DNA of 64,000 bases from Guptibacillus algicola (GTDB taxonomy: Bacteria; Bacillota; Bacilli; Bacillales; Guptibacillaceae), in assembly GCF_020171805.1 (NCBI RefSeq), contig NZ_JAIVAF010000003.1, forward strand, positions 930,001 through 994,000. Direction: 5' to 3'. Of the stretch, positions 27,811 through 39,374 are shown in pieces. A program made the position numbers and the translations under genes. The first letter of the stretch is position 1. Each line of letters begins with the position of its first letter. The notes beneath the pieces were generated by a model. That model did no database searches and was not told the DNA's origin. It was given only the letters and a program-made list of their open reading frames with translations.

Positions 27811-27841
27811 CCTCGTTATTCTATGAACGGGGGATTTTATC
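27811..27841 (+). terminator. Terminator after the oxidoreductase pair
   Basis: 9-bp stem (27811-27819 with 27828-27836, one G-U) and TTTT tail. Confidence 0.75.
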
Positions 27842-27884
27842 GTTTGAAAATGGGGCATGATATAGTCCAGAAATAAAACTATGG

Positions 27885-27911
27885 ATGTCCGCGTATAGTG
27901 GACATTTTTTC
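27885..27911 (+). terminator. Second hairpin with T tract before tdh
   Basis: ATGTCC (27885-27890) pairs with GGACAT (27900-27905) and is followed by TTTTTT. It may be a back-up terminator or a leader attenuator for tdh-kbl. Confidence 0.5.
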
Positions 27912-27991
27912 TTTACGATAATTCTTAAAAGTGGTACTATGATTGTGGTAATAGTGTTCAGAGAAGGCTTCAAAAAAGAGAGGTGTTTGTC

Positions 27992-29032
27992 GTGGAAGGA
28001 AAGATGAAAGCGATTGTAAAGCATGAGCGCGGAAAAGGAGCTCAGCTGCAAACAGTCGATATTCCACAAATTGATGAAAATGAAGTTCTAATACAGGTAA
28101 AAGCTACTTCTATTTGTGGAACGGATGTACATATTTACGCTTGGGATGAGTGGTCTCAAAGTCGAGTGAATCCTCCATATGTATTTGGTCATGAGTTCGC
28201 AGGTGTCGTTGTTGAAAAAGGCGAACGAGTTACGAATGTAGAAGTAGGAGATCACGTTTCTGCGGAAACACACATCGTATGTAATCAATGCCCACAGTGC
28301 TTAACGGGACAGTTCCATATTTGTGAAAATACTAAGATTATTGGTGTCGACACAAACGGTTGTTTTGCTGAGTATGTTGCGCTGCCATCTCAAAACATTT
28401 GGAAGAACCCTGAGTCTCTTTCATTTGATGTTGCTTCGGTACAAGAACCGATGGGAAACGCAGTTCATACCGTGCTCGCGGGTGATGTTGCAGGTAAAAC
28501 AGTTGCAATCATCGGTTGTGGCCCGATCGGAATCATGGCGGTAGGAGTAGCGAAGGCAGCGGGTGCTTCACAAGTTATTGCATTCGACTTGAATAACTAC
28601 AGACTCGATCTAGCAGAAAAGATGGGTGCAACGAGCATTGTTAACTCACGTCATGAAAACCCACTCGATAAAGTGAAGGAATTGACGAATGGTCACGGAG
28701 TAGACATTGTCTGTGAAATGTCAGGTCACCCAATCGCAATGAATCAAGGCTTCAAAATGGTGACGAACGGTGGACGCGTTTCAATTTTAAGCTTACCAGT
28801 ACGCCCGGTTGAAATCGATGTAACGAACGACATCGTGTTCAAAGGAATCACTGTTCAAGGCATAACTGGAAGAAAGATGTTTGAAACGTGGCGTCAGGTT
28901 AGTGGCTTATTGCAGTCAGGACAAGTCGATGTTGAACCGATGATCACGCACCACTTCCCGTTAGAAGAGTTTGAAAAAGGCTTTGAATTAATGCTCGAAG
29001 GGAAATGTGGTAAGGTAGTATTACATCCATAA
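27992..29032 (+). CDS. tdh: L-threonine 3-dehydrogenase
   Basis: Zinc alcohol-dehydrogenase family enzyme, 346 residues, that oxidises threonine to 2-amino-3-ketobutyrate with NAD. Catalytic zinc ligands: CGTDVHIY near residue 42 and GHEFAG near 65. Structural zinc cysteines: CNQCPQCLTGQFHIC near 95-109. NAD site: GCGPIG near 173. The GTG at 27992 is selected because AGAGGTG lies 7-8 bases upstream and the N-terminus then matches the family (EGKMKA); GTG 27983 and ATG 28004 are alternatives. Followed by kbl, which uses its product. Confidence 0.94.
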   Translation: MEGKMKAIVKHERGKGAQLQTVDIPQIDENEVLIQVKATSICGTDVHIYAWDEWSQSRVNPPYVFGHEFAGVVVEKGERVTNVEVGDHVSAETHIVCNQCPQCLTGQFHICENTKIIGVDTNGCFAEYVALPSQNIWKNPESLSFDVASVQEPMGNAVHTVLAGDVAGKTVAIIGCGPIGIMAVGVAKAAGASQVIAFDLNNYRLDLAEKMGATSIVNSRHENPLDKVKELTNGHGVDIVCEMSGHPIAMNQGFKMVTNGGRVSILSLPVRPVEIDVTNDIVFKGITVQGITGRKMFETWRQVSGLLQSGQVDVEPMITHHFPLEEFEKGFELMLEGKCGKVVLHP

Positions 29033-29052
29033 AGCTCATATGAGCTTTTTAC
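29031..29052 (+). terminator. Intercistronic hairpin between tdh and kbl
   Basis: AAAGCTC (29031-29037) pairs with GAGCTTT (29042-29048), overlapping the tdh stop, with TTTTT at the end. kbl begins 24 bases later, so it is probably leaky. Confidence 0.5.
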
Positions 29053-29075
29053 ATAATTAGAAGGAGGCAGGTCAT

Positions 29076-30251
29076 ATGAAAGGTTTTGAATATCTCCAAG
29101 AAGAACTTGATCAAATGCAAGAGGAGGGTGTATTCCGCAATCTGATCCCTCTTGAATCCGCTCAAGGATCTCGTGTTGAAATCAAGGGAAAAGAAGTTAT
29201 CCAGCTTTCATCAAATAACTACCTTGGATTGACAGACCATCCAAAAATGAAGCAAGCGGCAATCGATGCAGTTGAGAAGTACGGTGCAGGGACAGGTTCT
29301 GTTCGTACAATCGCAGGGACGCTTTCCATGCATGAAGAATTCGAGCGAAAGCTTGCTGAATTTAAACATACGGAAGCTGCCCTAGTATTGCAATCTGGTT
29401 TTGCGACAAACCAGGCTGTGCTTTCAGCTATCCTAACAAAAGAAGACGTCGTGATTTCTGATGAGCTCAATCACGCTTCTATCATCGATGGCATCCGCTT
29501 AACAAAAGCTGGCCGCCGCATCTACAAGCATACAGATATGGAAGATCTTGAGAAAGCATTGAAAGAAACGCAAGAATACCGCACACGTCTCGTTGTTACT
29601 GATGGTGTATTCTCTATGGATGGTAACATTGCTCCTCTTCCTGAAATCGTAGAGCTTTGTGAGAAATATGATGCGCTCGTTATGGTAGACGACGCTCATG
29701 CAAGTGGTGTACTTGGTCGCAACGGTCGTGGAACTGTTGATCACTTTGATTTGAACGGTCGAGTTCATATTCAGGTCGGTACATTGAGTAAAGCGATCGG
29801 AGTGTTAGGTGGATATGTCGCGAGTACGAAAACGCTTCGTGATTACCTTATCCACAAGGGTCGCCCGTTCTTATTCAGCACTTCTCATCCACCAGCCGTT
29901 ACAGCTGCATGCTCAGCAGCTATCGATGTTCTAGTTGAAGAGCCAGAGCTTATTGAGAAGCTTTGGGACAATACGAAATTCTTCAAAGAAGGACTTGAGA
30001 AGCTAGGATTCGATACTGGCATTAGTGAAACACCTGTAACACCTGTCATTATTGGAGACGAAGCTACGACGCACAAATTCTCTGATCAGCTGTTCGAAAA
30101 TGGCGTTTTCGCTCAAGGCATCGCATTCCCAACAGTTCAAAAAGGAAAAGCGCGAGTAAGAACGATCGTAACTGCTCAGCATTCAAAAGAGGAGCTTCAG
30201 CAAGCTCTTGATGCTTTTGAAAAATCAGCGAAAGAAGTAGGCATTCTTTAA
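29076..30251 (+). CDS. kbl: Glycine C-acetyltransferase (2-amino-3-ketobutyrate CoA ligase)
   Basis: PLP enzyme of the alpha-oxoamine synthase family, 391 residues, converting 2-amino-3-ketobutyrate and CoA to glycine and acetyl-CoA. Visible: [12 protein letters not shown] near residue 45, [12 protein letters not shown]-type region, [10 protein letters not shown] near 210 and the PLP lysine in [12 protein letters not shown] near 242. Very good ribosome site AGAAGGAGG. Forms the threonine degradation pair with tdh. Confidence 0.95.
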   Translation: MKGFEYLQEELDQMQEEGVFRNLIPLESAQGSRVEIKGKEVIQLSSNNYLGLTDHPKMKQAAIDAVEKYGAGTGSVRTIAGTLSMHEEFERKLAEFKHTEAALVLQSGFATNQAVLSAILTKEDVVISDELNHASIIDGIRLTKAGRRIYKHTDMEDLEKALKETQEYRTRLVVTDGVFSMDGNIAPLPEIVELCEKYDALVMVDDAHASGVLGRNGRGTVDHFDLNGRVHIQVGTLSKAIGVLGGYVASTKTLRDYLIHKGRPFLFSTSHPPAVTAACSAAIDVLVEEPELIEKLWDNTKFFKEGLEKLGFDTGISETPVTPVIIGDEATTHKFSDQLFENGVFAQGIAFPTVQKGKARVRTIVTAQHSKEELQQALDAFEKSAKEVGIL

Positions 30252-30258
30252 GTAGACT

Positions 30259-30289
30259 CAGACTGTCGAGATCGGCAGTCTGTTTTTTT
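30259..30289 (+). terminator. kbl terminator
   Basis: 7-bp CAGACTG/CAGTCTG stem (30259-30265 with 30276-30282) with partly paired interior and a long T tract. Confidence 0.82.
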
Positions 30290-30404
30290 CTGTGTACTTC
30301 CATAATTAGAAAGCTATCTTAAACATGTTATAGGAGAAAGTTACTGCAAATCAGTTTGTGAGATAAGAGACACGCAATCTTCGCTCCTTTTCATTACAGT
30401 CATA

Positions 30405-30433
30405 TTGCTTAAATACGTACAACCCCTTATAAT
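30405..30433 (+). promoter_or_regulatory. Candidate sigma-A promoter of miaB-ymcA
   Basis: TTGCTT (30405-30410), 17-base spacer, consensus TATAAT (30428-30433). It leaves a leader of about 160 bases. The 351-base gap between kbl and miaB otherwise shows no gene. Confidence 0.55.
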
Positions 30434-30602
30434 TAGGTAATGTCCACCGTTACAGTGAAATAATAGTAAACTCTAAAGGATCAAACATAAAGAACAAAGG
30501 CTATCACGATTAAGTGCAGGAGCCGGTTTTTTTCTAAGTTTAGGAGCATTATGCTTCTTTTCATAGCAGAGTTATCCTTTGACTGGAAAGGAGACGTCAT
30601 AT

Positions 30603-32141
30603 TTGAACGAAGAACAGCGGCTTCAATCGTCGCAAATTCAATCGCCAAAGAAAACGGAGAAAACCACTGAGGATTTTGCGAAGTACTTTCAAACCACCTA
30701 TCAGCCACCTTCTTTGAAGGATGCTAAAAAACGTGGAAAAGAAAACGTTAACGTACATTACGATTTCGAAATTCCTGAGAATATAAAGAACCTCGGACAA
30801 GATAAAAAGTATCTTATTCGTACATATGGCTGCCAGATGAATGAGCATGATACTGAAATCATGGCAGGTATCTATGAAGGGATGGGCTTTGAAGCAACTA
30901 CTGTTGTCGAGGAAGCTGACGTGATATTGCTGAACACGTGTGCGATTCGAGAGAATGCAGAAAACAAAGTGTTTGGAGAACTCGGTCACCTGAAGCCACT
31001 GAAGATGGAAAACCCGAACTTGATCATCGGAGTTTGTGGATGTATGTCTCAAGAAGAGTCCGTTGTGAATCGAATCATGCAGAAGCATCAGTTTGTTGAT
31101 TTGATTTTCGGAACTCATAACATTCACCGCTTACCTCAGCTAATGGAGCAAGCTGTATTTGGTAAAGAGATGGTTATGGAAGTGTGGTCCAAAGAAGGTG
31201 ATATCATTGAGAACTTGCCAAGAACACGTAAAGGCGAGATCAAAGCATGGGTCAACATCATGTATGGCTGTGATAAATTCTGTACATATTGCATCGTACC
31301 TTATACGCGAGGCAAGGAGCGAAGCCGTCTACCTGAAGATATTATTCAGGAAGTGAGGCATCTCGCAGCAAAAGGGTATAAAGAAGTTACCCTTTTAGGG
31401 CAGAATGTCAACGCATACGGAAAAGACCTTGAAGGTATCGAATATGGTCTTGGTGACTTAATGAATGAGATTCATAAGATCGACATCCCAAGAGTTCGTT
31501 TTACAACGAGCCATCCGAGAGATTTTGATGATCGCTTAATTGAAGTTCTCGGGCAAGGCGGCAATCTTCTTGATCACATCCATCTTCCTGTTCAAAGTGG
31601 TAGTAATGATGTGCTTAAGCTGATGAACCGTCGTTATACAAGAGAAACGTACCTAGAATTAGTGAAGAAGATCAAGACTGCAATGCCTGACGCTACCTTC
31701 ACAACCGATATTATTGTCGGATTTCCAAATGAAACTGACGAGCAATTTGAAGAAACAATGTCACTCGTTAGAGAAGTAGAGTTCGATAGCGCTTATACGT
31801 TCATCTATTCTCAACGTGATGGTACACCAGCGGCTAAGATGAAAGATAATGTGCCGATGGAAGTTAAGAAGGAGCGATTGCAGCGTTTGAATGCACTTGT
31901 GAACGACACGGCAGCAAAGAAAAATGCTGCGTACGAAGGTGAAATCGTTGAAGTGCTTGTTGAAGGTGAAAGTAAAAAGAATCCTGATGTTTTATCGGGT
32001 TATACAAGTAGAAATAAAGTCGTAAACTTCAGAGCACCGAAGTCTCTTATTGGTGAACTCGTGCAAGTGAAAGTTACGAAAGCAAAAACATGGTCGCTAG
32101 ACGGTGAATATATCGAAAATACTGCTGAGGTGAATGCATAA
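30603..32141 (+). CDS. miaB: tRNA-2-methylthio-N6-dimethylallyladenosine synthase
   Basis: Radical-SAM methylthiotransferase that modifies A37 of tRNAs after MiaA. 512 residues: an N-terminal extension of about 65 residues typical of Bacillus, the UPF0004 domain with [19 protein letters not shown] and GVCGCMSQ (cysteines for the first cluster), the radical-SAM cluster C223-x3-C227-x2-C230 in [13 protein letters not shown], and a C-terminal TRAM domain. The TTG at 30603 is used: AAAGGAG lies 9 bases upstream; an upstream TTG at 30579 would bury that site. Overlaps ymcA by one base. Confidence 0.95.
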   Translation: MNEEQRLQSSQIQSPKKTEKTTEDFAKYFQTTYQPPSLKDAKKRGKENVNVHYDFEIPENIKNLGQDKKYLIRTYGCQMNEHDTEIMAGIYEGMGFEATTVVEEADVILLNTCAIRENAENKVFGELGHLKPLKMENPNLIIGVCGCMSQEESVVNRIMQKHQFVDLIFGTHNIHRLPQLMEQAVFGKEMVMEVWSKEGDIIENLPRTRKGEIKAWVNIMYGCDKFCTYCIVPYTRGKERSRLPEDIIQEVRHLAAKGYKEVTLLGQNVNAYGKDLEGIEYGLGDLMNEIHKIDIPRVRFTTSHPRDFDDRLIEVLGQGGNLLDHIHLPVQSGSNDVLKLMNRRYTRETYLELVKKIKTAMPDATFTTDIIVGFPNETDEQFEETMSLVREVEFDSAYTFIYSQRDGTPAAKMKDNVPMEVKKERLQRLNALVNDTAAKKNAAYEGEIVEVLVEGESKKNPDVLSGYTSRNKVVNFRAPKSLIGELVQVKVTKAKTWSLDGEYIENTAEVNA

Positions 32142-32557
32142 TGATTACAAGACAAGAAGTTATCGGAAAAGCAAAAGAGCTTGCTAAGCTCGTTTCAGAA
32201 ACAGAAGAAGTTGATTTCTTCAAACGTGCAGAAGAAAAAATCAATGAGAACAAAAAGGTTCAAAGTTTAATCGCACGCGTTAAGCTTGAACAAAAAGAAG
32301 CGGTTAACCTTCAACATTATGGTAAGCATGAAGCGTTAAAAGAGAAAGACGAGCGCATCGATAAACTAATGGAACAGCTTGATGAAATTCCAGTTGTTCA
32401 AGAGTTCAAACGTTCTCAGTCAGATGTGAACGATCTTCTTCAGCTTATTGCAAATACCATTTCAAACACGGTAACAGATGAGATCATCGAATCCACAGGC
32501 GGAAACGTTCTAGACGGAACGACTGGATCTTCTCAATCTGGACCAGGGTGTAAGTAA
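32141..32557 (+). CDS. ymcA: RicA/YmcA, Y-complex subunit
   Basis: 138-residue helical DUF964/YlbF-family protein. In B. subtilis YmcA, YlbF and YaaT form an iron-sulfur-containing complex needed for sporulation, competence, biofilm formation and for RNase Y-dependent mRNA maturation; rny is in the same window. ATG overlaps the miaB stop (TAATG). A single cysteine sits at the C-terminal end (GPGCK), as expected for cluster binding across subunits. Confidence 0.92.
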   Translation: MITRQEVIGKAKELAKLVSETEEVDFFKRAEEKINENKKVQSLIARVKLEQKEAVNLQHYGKHEALKEKDERIDKLMEQLDEIPVVQEFKRSQSDVNDLLQLIANTISNTVTDEIIESTGGNVLDGTTGSSQSGPGCK

Positions 32558-32563
32558 AGAGGT

Positions 32564-32596
32564 AAAGTCGGGATTTCTTCCCGGCTTTTTTTTTTG
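32564..32596 (+). terminator. miaB-ymcA terminator
   Basis: Stem of 8-9 bp (32565-32573 with 32579-32587) followed by ten T residues. Confidence 0.87.
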
Positions 32597-32781
32597 TGTT
32601 TTTCTTACTAAAAGCACCTTTCATACATCTCCTATCAAGCTTTCACACGCTTTTTTCATGCTTTCATCTTTTAAAATTAATTTCATTCACCGTATTTTTT
32701 TTAGAAATTTTACAAAAGGTTGTAAAGCATTGTACATAAGGGTCATAGACTGATAGTGGAACAGCCTTAATAAAAAAAAGG

Positions 32782-32810
32782 CACACTAGTCATTTGTCAT
32801 GCATAGGATG
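32782..32810 (+). promoter_or_regulatory. Possible sigma-K promoter of cotE
   Basis: CACA (32782-32785), 16-base spacer, CATAGGATG (32802-32810) resembles the sigma-K pattern mACm and CATANNNTA with one mismatch. In B. subtilis cotE is transcribed from sigma-E and sigma-K promoters. Confidence 0.4.
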
Positions 32811-32841
32811 AGAATGAAGATTGGAAGAGGAGGTATGATCG

Positions 32842-33393
32842 ATGTCAGAGGATTATAATTACAGAGAGATATTCGCCAAAGCTGTTTGCGGAAAAGGGCG
32901 TAAATTTACTCAGGATACAAACACAGTTACACCAGAGCACAAACCTTCAAGTATTCTTGGTTGCTGGATCATTAACAACAAATTCAAGGCAAAAAAGCAC
33001 CATGATTGCGTCATTGTTGAAGGCTCTTATGACATTAATATCTGGTACTCATACAGTCATAACACAAAAACAGAAGTCGTAACAGAAAACGTTAAATATC
33101 GTGAAGAAATCCCTCTTCGCTACAAGGATAAAGATTGCAAAACTGATGAAGTGGTTGCAAAAGCGATTCAAGAGCCTAATTGTCTTGAAGCTACCATTGC
33201 ACCGAACGGCAACAAAATTATCGTTCAAGTCGAAAGGGAGTTTCTCGTAGAAGTAATTGGAGAAACGAAAATTTGCGTTTACGTAAATCCTGATGGCTGT
33301 GAAGACGATGATGACGATTGGGAATATGAAGTTGAAGATGAAGAGTTTGAAGATTTAGATCCGAACTTTTTAATTGGTGATCTTGAAGAATAG
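32842..33393 (+). CDS. cotE: Outer spore coat morphogenetic protein CotE
   Basis: 183 residues matching CotE over its full length ([16 protein letters not shown] start, [12 protein letters not shown]). It is a mother-cell protein that assembles a ring around the forespore and recruits the outer coat. The C-terminal 40 residues are strongly acidic ([20 protein letters not shown]), as in orthologues. RBS AGAGGAGG. Stands alone between terminators, upstream of mutS as in Bacillus. Confidence 0.96.
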   Translation: MSEDYNYREIFAKAVCGKGRKFTQDTNTVTPEHKPSSILGCWIINNKFKAKKHHDCVIVEGSYDINIWYSYSHNTKTEVVTENVKYREEIPLRYKDKDCKTDEVVAKAIQEPNCLEATIAPNGNKIIVQVEREFLVEVIGETKICVYVNPDGCEDDDDDWEYEVEDEEFEDLDPNFLIGDLEE

Positions 33394-33397
33394 TAGT

Positions 33398-33440
33398 ACC
33401 AGGGAGAAGGTGTTCTTCTTCCTGGTTTTATTTTTTTTGA
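33398..33440 (+). terminator. cotE terminator
   Basis: ACCAGG (33398-33403) pairs with CCTGGT (33421-33426), with extra pairs of AGAA/TTCT inside, followed by TTTATTTTTTTT. Confidence 0.8.
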
Positions 33441-33531
33441 TTGAAACGCTCCCTTCTTTATCATAGAAGCTATGAAGAGTGATGTGATATACTGTTAGCT
33501 GAATAGAAATGTAGATTGGTGGAGAAGAAGT

Positions 33532-36147
33532 ATGGCTCGATATACCCCTATGATCGAACAATATTTACGGATTAAGGCAGAGTATCAAGATGCCTTTTTG
33601 TTTTTTAGATTAGGAGATTTTTACGAAATGTTCTTTGAAGATGCGATGCGTGCGTCTAAAGAACTTGAAATAACATTAACGAGCAGAGATGGAGGCGGCG
33701 AGGGCCGCATCCCGATGTGCGGTGTACCGTATCACTCTGCAGAAAACTATATTTCACAGTTAGTAGAAAAAGGCTTTAAAATCGCAATATGTGAACAGAC
33801 GGAAAATCCAAAACATGCTAAGGGTGTTGTTAAAAGAGAAGTCGTACAGCTCATCACACCAGGAACGGTTATGTCTGATCGCCTGATTAAAGAAAAAGAA
33901 AACAACTACATAGTAGCGATTTCAGAGTTTGAAGATCAAACCTATGCGCTTGCAGCGAACGATTTAACAACGGGTGAAAACATGGCCACGATCTTGACAG
34001 GTGACCATCACGAGGTGCTTGGAGAGCTTTCGAACCTGTCACCAAAAGAGGTTATTCTCGGAAGTGATGATGATCAGTTGGCAACAGCCATTCATGATAG
34101 GATGTCTCTCACAGTCTCGATAGAGGACGATGTTTCCATTCCTGAACAGTTTCACGAGCTATCTGATCATATTGATCAAAGTAAACTTCTGAGCGCCTTT
34201 GGACGCCTATTACATTATTTGCTCCGAACACAAAAAAGATCGATGGATCATCTTCAACCGCTTCGTCATTATCACGTTTCACAGTATATGAAGCTCGATG
34301 TGAATTCAAAACGAAATCTTGAGCTAGTTGAAACGATCAGGGATAAGAAAAGGACAGGCTCTCTCGTATGGTTCTTAGATAGTACCGTCACTGCGATGGG
34401 TGGCCGTCTTTTAAAACAATGGGTAGAACGTCCATTGTTGAACCGCCGGGAGATCGTTAAGCGTCAAGAGCTTGTAGAAACAATGATGAAGCAATTTTTT
34501 GAGCGTGAGACGATTCGTGAACAATTACAAGGCGTTTACGACTTAGAGCGCCTAGCTGGTAAGGTTGCTTTTGGCAACCTGAATGCAAGAGACCTTGTAC
34601 AGCTTCGTAAATCATTAGAAAAAATCCCTGGCATCAAACAAGCTGTCACTGAACTCGATAATGCGTATGCAAATGAGCTTGGAGATGAAATTTTAACGTG
34701 TGACGATCTTACAGAGCTGTTGAATGAAGCGATTGAAGAGAACCCACCTCTTTCAGTGAAAGAAGGGCAAATGATTCGGGATGGGTACAATAGCGACCTC
34801 GATCGTTACCGTGATGCGAGCAGGAATGGGAAGGACTGGATTGCTTCCCTACAAATGCAAGAGCGAGAGCGGACAGGCATCAGATCACTCAAAATAGGAT
34901 ACAACAAAGTCTTTGGCTACTATATTGAAGTAACGAGGTCGAACCTTCAGCATCTTCCTGATGGACGATACGAGCGGAAACAGACGCTATCGAACGCAGA
35001 GCGTTTTATTACCCCAGAATTGAAGGAAAAGGAATCTCTTATCCTTGAAGCGGAAGAGAAGATCGTTGATCTCGAGTATGACTTGTTCACGAACCTTAGA
35101 GAGCAAGTGAAGCAGTATATTCCAGAGCTTCAAAAGCTCGCAAAGAAAATCAGTGAGCTTGATGTATTACAAGCTTTTGCAGTGGTAAGTGAAGAAAACC
35201 GGTTCTCAAAACCATCCTTCTCAGAAGCGCGTGAAGTTTCAATCGAAGGTGGTCGTCACCCGGTTGTAGAGAAGATGCTAAAAGGACGAGAGTATGTTGC
35301 GAACGATGTGATGATGAATGAGGATCGAGAAGTTCTTTTGATCACAGGACCTAACATGAGCGGTAAGAGTACGTACATGAGACAACTTGCGCTCATTTCG
35401 CTCCTTGGTCAAATCGGATGTTTTGTTCCTGCTGATTCTGCAGTTCTGCCGATCTTCGACCAGATATTCACGCGAATCGGTGCCGCGGATGATCTTGCAG
35501 CGGGTCAAAGTACGTTCATGGTTGAGATGCTCGAAGCAAACTACGCGATTACAAAAGCAACAGAAGATAGCCTGATTTTGTTAGATGAAATTGGCCGTGG
35601 TACGTCGACATATGACGGGATGGCACTTGCTCAATCAATCATCGAATATCTTCATGATCATGTACGTGCGAAAACACTCTTTTCAACACATTATCATGAA
35701 CTTACAACACTCGAAGGCGGGCTAGAACGTGTGAAGAATGTCCACGTAAAGGCAGTTGAAAAGGAAGGGCGCGTCGTTTTCTTGCACCGCGTACACGATG
35801 GATCGGCTGATAAAAGTTATGGAATTCACGTCGCGCAACTTGCTAATCTACCAGACCAACTGATTAAGCGGGCACAAACGATTTTGTCTGAGTTCGAATC
35901 GAGCACAGATACGAATGAAACCAATGAAACGAATGAAGCAAGTGCGAAGCCAAAACAAGAGTCCGAAATAAAAGTGGATGAAGACGCACAGCTAGCTTTC
36001 TTTGATGAATCAGATGTAAAGAAGGGGCGTTCTAAGTCATCTGGTGAGGAAGCGATTCTAAGGAAGTTGAAATCAGTTGATATTATGGAAATGACACCGA
36101 TGGATGCGATCAATACATTGTATGAATTGAAAAAGCAGTTAAAGTAG
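33532..36147 (+). CDS. mutS: DNA mismatch repair protein MutS
   Basis: 871 residues. Mismatch-recognition motif [12 protein letters not shown] near residue 28 (FYE), connector and lever domains, and an ATPase with Walker [10 protein letters not shown] near 605-613, [13 protein letters not shown] near 684 and STHYHEL. A glutamate/threonine-asparagine low-complexity linker ([10 protein letters not shown], about 795-805) precedes a C-terminal part that includes a beta-clamp-like QLAFFDE segment. Followed at 22 bases by mutL. Confidence 0.97.
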   Translation: MARYTPMIEQYLRIKAEYQDAFLFFRLGDFYEMFFEDAMRASKELEITLTSRDGGGEGRIPMCGVPYHSAENYISQLVEKGFKIAICEQTENPKHAKGVVKREVVQLITPGTVMSDRLIKEKENNYIVAISEFEDQTYALAANDLTTGENMATILTGDHHEVLGELSNLSPKEVILGSDDDQLATAIHDRMSLTVSIEDDVSIPEQFHELSDHIDQSKLLSAFGRLLHYLLRTQKRSMDHLQPLRHYHVSQYMKLDVNSKRNLELVETIRDKKRTGSLVWFLDSTVTAMGGRLLKQWVERPLLNRREIVKRQELVETMMKQFFERETIREQLQGVYDLERLAGKVAFGNLNARDLVQLRKSLEKIPGIKQAVTELDNAYANELGDEILTCDDLTELLNEAIEENPPLSVKEGQMIRDGYNSDLDRYRDASRNGKDWIASLQMQERERTGIRSLKIGYNKVFGYYIEVTRSNLQHLPDGRYERKQTLSNAERFITPELKEKESLILEAEEKIVDLEYDLFTNLREQVKQYIPELQKLAKKISELDVLQAFAVVSEENRFSKPSFSEAREVSIEGGRHPVVEKMLKGREYVANDVMMNEDREVLLITGPNMSGKSTYMRQLALISLLGQIGCFVPADSAVLPIFDQIFTRIGAADDLAAGQSTFMVEMLEANYAITKATEDSLILLDEIGRGTSTYDGMALAQSIIEYLHDHVRAKTLFSTHYHELTTLEGGLERVKNVHVKAVEKEGRVVFLHRVHDGSADKSYGIHVAQLANLPDQLIKRAQTILSEFESSTDTNETNETNEASAKPKQESEIKVDEDAQLAFFDESDVKKGRSKSSGEEAILRKLKSVDIMEMTPMDAINTLYELKKQLK

Positions 36148-36169
36148 TAGAGAAAGAAAGGTGAGGAAT

Positions 36170-38065
36170 ATGGGAAAGATCGTTCAACTTGATGATCAGC
36201 TTTCAAACAAAATAGCCGCGGGTGAAGTCGTTGAAAGACCAGCCTCCGTCGTAAAAGAGCTTGTTGAGAACGCGATTGATGCAGAGAGCAGTGAAATCAG
36301 GGTGGAAATAGAAGAGGGCGGTCTTTCCAAGATCCGAATCGTAGATAACGGAACGGGTATGGACGAAGAGGATTGTAAGCTCGCTTTCTTCAGGCATGCC
36401 ACGAGCAAAATTAGAAATGAACGAGATCTATTTCATATCGAGACGTTAGGTTTTAGGGGAGAAGCTCTTCCAAGTATTGCAGCTGTTTCTCATCTTGAAT
36501 TAAAAACATCGACTGGAGAAAGTGCAGGAACGTATGTGAAGATCGAAGCGGGAGAAGTTGCTCAGTTTACTGCGACTGACAGTCGAAAAGGAACTGAATT
36601 AACGATTTCAGGCCTTTTCTATAATACGCCAGCTCGGTTGAAGCATATGAAGACTGTGCATACAGAGCTTGCGAATGTTGCAGATGTTGTGAACAGACAG
36701 GCGATGGCTCACCCAGAAATAGCCTTTAGGTTCTTCCATAATGGTAAGAAACTACTGTCGACGAACGGAAGTGGCGATCTCTTACAAGTAATCGCAGCGA
36801 TCTACGGTTACAACACTGCTAGGAAAATGCTTCCTCTACGAACGGAAACAATTGATTTTAATGTAACGGGTTATGTTGCTAAGCCTGAGCTAACGCGCGC
36901 GTCTCGCCAATATATCTCGCTAGTGATAAACGGCCGGTATATTAAGAACTACCCGATTTCAAAGGGGATTCAGCAAGGGTATCACACGCTTCTTCCAATC
37001 GGCAGGTATCCAATCGTTGTGCTTCATATCAAAATGAACCCTACCTTAATCGATGTGAACGTGCATCCTTCTAAGTTAGAAGCACGGATCAGTAAAGAGC
37101 AAGAGCTTGCTAAAGCGATTGAAGATGCGATCACTGGGATTTTTAAGAAGACGGAGCTTATTCCAGAGCAACCAACCTTCAGACAGAAAGAAAAAGAAAG
37201 CGAACAACCGTCATTTTCTTTTCAGCACGCTAAGAGGCAGGAGGTTTCTGAAACAGATCCGAAAGAAGACCCCACTCAAAACGAAGAAACCCCTGCTCAA
37301 CATCAGCAAGTGTCGAGAGAAGAACCGAAACGGTTTCATGAGCCTACCTTTGAACCGTTCAGCGTAAAAGAAGAGTTGACGGGATCTACCTATCCGTCAC
37401 CGGGTAGTACTATAGCAGCAAAAGAAACAGATGAATTAGAGCTTGCCATCGACTTTGTGAAAGAAAAAAACTTGGAGGATTCTCGGATTCCGCCTCTTTA
37501 TCCGATCGGACAAATGCATGGAACGTATATCCTAGCGCAAAATGAAAACGGACTTTATATTATTGACCAACACGCTGCCCAAGAGCGGATCAAATATGAA
37601 TTTTTCCGTGAAAAAGTCGGGGAGATCGACCCTGAAGTTCAAGAACTTCTTGTACCGATCACGCTTGAATATACGTCATCAGAAGCAGCAATACTAGACG
37701 ATCGAATCGAAGATCTTGCGACTGTAGGGGTGTTCTTAGAATCCTTTGGTCGAAACAGTTACCTCGTAAGCTCTCACCCAGTATGGTTCCCAAACGGAGC
37801 TGAGCAAGAGACGATCGAGGAACTCGTTCAGGAAGTTATCGATAATCGGTCGATCGACGTAAAAAAACTCCGGGAAGAAGCTGCGATTATGATGTCATGT
37901 AAGAAATCGATCAAAGCGAATCGACATTTACGAGATGATGAAGTGTTTACACTTCTTGAAACGCTTCGAAAGGCGATTGACCCGTATACATGTCCTCACG
38001 GTAGACCAATCATCATACATTATTCCACTTATGAGATGGAAAAGATGTTTAAGAGGGTCATGTAA
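36170..38065 (+). CDS. mutL: DNA mismatch repair protein MutL
   Basis: 631 residues. GHKL ATPase motifs [26 protein letters not shown] and [12 protein letters not shown] are intact at the N-terminus. The C-terminal domain carries the endonuclease metal motif [12 protein letters not shown] near residue 465 and CPHGRP near 607, so it should be a nicking MutL as expected where MutH is absent. ATG 36170 (MGKIVQLDD) is supported by AAGGTGAGG; a GTG at 36161 lies in that site. Confidence 0.97.
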   Translation: MGKIVQLDDQLSNKIAAGEVVERPASVVKELVENAIDAESSEIRVEIEEGGLSKIRIVDNGTGMDEEDCKLAFFRHATSKIRNERDLFHIETLGFRGEALPSIAAVSHLELKTSTGESAGTYVKIEAGEVAQFTATDSRKGTELTISGLFYNTPARLKHMKTVHTELANVADVVNRQAMAHPEIAFRFFHNGKKLLSTNGSGDLLQVIAAIYGYNTARKMLPLRTETIDFNVTGYVAKPELTRASRQYISLVINGRYIKNYPISKGIQQGYHTLLPIGRYPIVVLHIKMNPTLIDVNVHPSKLEARISKEQELAKAIEDAITGIFKKTELIPEQPTFRQKEKESEQPSFSFQHAKRQEVSETDPKEDPTQNEETPAQHQQVSREEPKRFHEPTFEPFSVKEELTGSTYPSPGSTIAAKETDELELAIDFVKEKNLEDSRIPPLYPIGQMHGTYILAQNENGLYIIDQHAAQERIKYEFFREKVGEIDPEVQELLVPITLEYTSSEAAILDDRIEDLATVGVFLESFGRNSYLVSSHPVWFPNGAEQETIEELVQEVIDNRSIDVKKLREEAAIMMSCKKSIKANRHLRDDEVFTLLETLRKAIDPYTCPHGRPIIIHYSTYEMEKMFKRVM

Positions 38066-38110
38066 GGTCCAAAATGAGAACAAACTCTGGGGAAAGAACG
38101 TGAATAGAAC

Positions 38111-39046
38111 ATGGCAAAACAAAAACTAGTGACCGTATTAGGCCCAACAGCGGTTGGAAAAACAAAAACGAGCATCGAGTTGGCCAAAGCATTGAACGGT
38201 GAAGTGATCAGTGGCGACTCGATGCAAATATATAGAGGAATGGACATCGGAACAGCAAAAGTAACGGAATCTGAAATGGAAGGGATCCCACATCACTTAA
38301 TTGATATAAAGGATCCAACGGAAAGCTTCTCAGCTGCAGAATTCCAAACGCTTGCTACGAACCTAGTTCAAGATATCAATGAAAGAGGCAAAGTGCCCAT
38401 CATAGCGGGTGGGACAGGTCTCTATGTAAAATCTGTTACGCATCAATACTCGTTTTCTGAAGTGAAAGAAGATGAAGCGTATCGAAGAAAACTTGAGAAA
38501 ATAGCAGAAGAAGAAGGTCCAGTCGGTTTTCATGAGAGATTAAAAGAGGTTGATCCAGTCAGCTATGAATCGATTCACCCGAACAATATTCGTCGAGTAA
38601 TACGTGCGCTAGAAGTCTATCATGTCACAGGAGAACCCGTTTCAGCATCGAGAGATACTCAGCCTTCAGAATCTCCTTATCATCTCGTAAATGTCGGGTT
38701 AACGATGGACAGAGAAACGCTTTATGAAAGAATTAATAGAAGAGTAGACCTCATGATGGAAGAAGGATTATTAGCTGAAGCGCGGTCACTTTATGAACAA
38801 GGTGTAAAAGATTGTCAGTCGATTCAAGCAATCGGATATAAGGAAATCTATCGGTTTATCGAAGGAAAGGTAACCTACGAAGATGCCATAGAGGAACTGA
38901 AACAGAACTCAAGACGGTATGCGAAGCGCCAACTAACGTGGTTTCGACACCAGATGGACATCGATTGGTTTGATATGACGGAGAATAGGGAAGAAAAAAT
39001 ACGAAAAATATTGCACTCTGTTGCAGGAAAGTTAGCAGATAACTAG
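38111..39046 (+). CDS. miaA: tRNA dimethylallyltransferase
   Basis: 311 residues. Transfers the dimethylallyl group to A37 of tRNAs reading U-starting codons, the substrate for MiaB encoded 6 kb upstream. P-loop GPTAVGKTKTS near residue 9, SGDSMQIYRGMDIGTAK near 32, and AGGTGLYV near 95. The ribosome site is weak and distant (GGGGAAAG, 14 bases). Confidence 0.95.
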   Translation: MAKQKLVTVLGPTAVGKTKTSIELAKALNGEVISGDSMQIYRGMDIGTAKVTESEMEGIPHHLIDIKDPTESFSAAEFQTLATNLVQDINERGKVPIIAGGTGLYVKSVTHQYSFSEVKEDEAYRRKLEKIAEEEGPVGFHERLKEVDPVSYESIHPNNIRRVIRALEVYHVTGEPVSASRDTQPSESPYHLVNVGLTMDRETLYERINRRVDLMMEEGLLAEARSLYEQGVKDCQSIQAIGYKEIYRFIEGKVTYEDAIEELKQNSRRYAKRQLTWFRHQMDIDWFDMTENREEKIRKILHSVAGKLADN

Positions 39047-39092
39047 AAATGTACATATTGAATGCCTTTAGAGAAAAAGAGGAGGACTGAAC

Positions 39093-39326
39093 ATGAAGCA
39101 ACAGATTAACATCCAGGATCAATTTCTAAACCAGCTGCGTAAAGATAATGTGTTTGTAACGGTGTACCTATTGAACGGATTTCAGCTAAAGGGGACGATC
39201 AAAGGATTTGATAACTTTACGATCATTCTTGAGTCCGATGGCAAGCAGCAGTTGATTTATAAACACGCCATTTCTACTTTCGCTCCTCAGCGTACAGTTG
39301 AAATAAATTTTGATTCTGAAAAGTAA
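39093..39326 (+). CDS. hfq: RNA-binding protein Hfq
   Basis: 77-residue Sm-like protein with the Sm1 region ([20 protein letters not shown]) and the Sm2 signature [10 protein letters not shown]. Hexameric RNA chaperone. RBS GAGGAGG. It follows miaA as in most Firmicutes and ends with a strong terminator. Confidence 0.97.
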   Translation: MKQQINIQDQFLNQLRKDNVFVTVYLLNGFQLKGTIKGFDNFTIILESDGKQQLIYKHAISTFAPQRTVEINFDSEK

Positions 39327-39331
39327 TACCG

Positions 39332-39370
39332 GTCCCTCGTTCTGGATATGCAGGATGAGGGACTTTTTTA
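39332..39370 (+). terminator. hfq terminator
   Basis: GTCCCTC (39332-39338) pairs with GAGGGAC (39357-39363), with a few further interior pairs, then TTTTTTT. Confidence 0.85.
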
Positions 39371-39374
39371 ATGA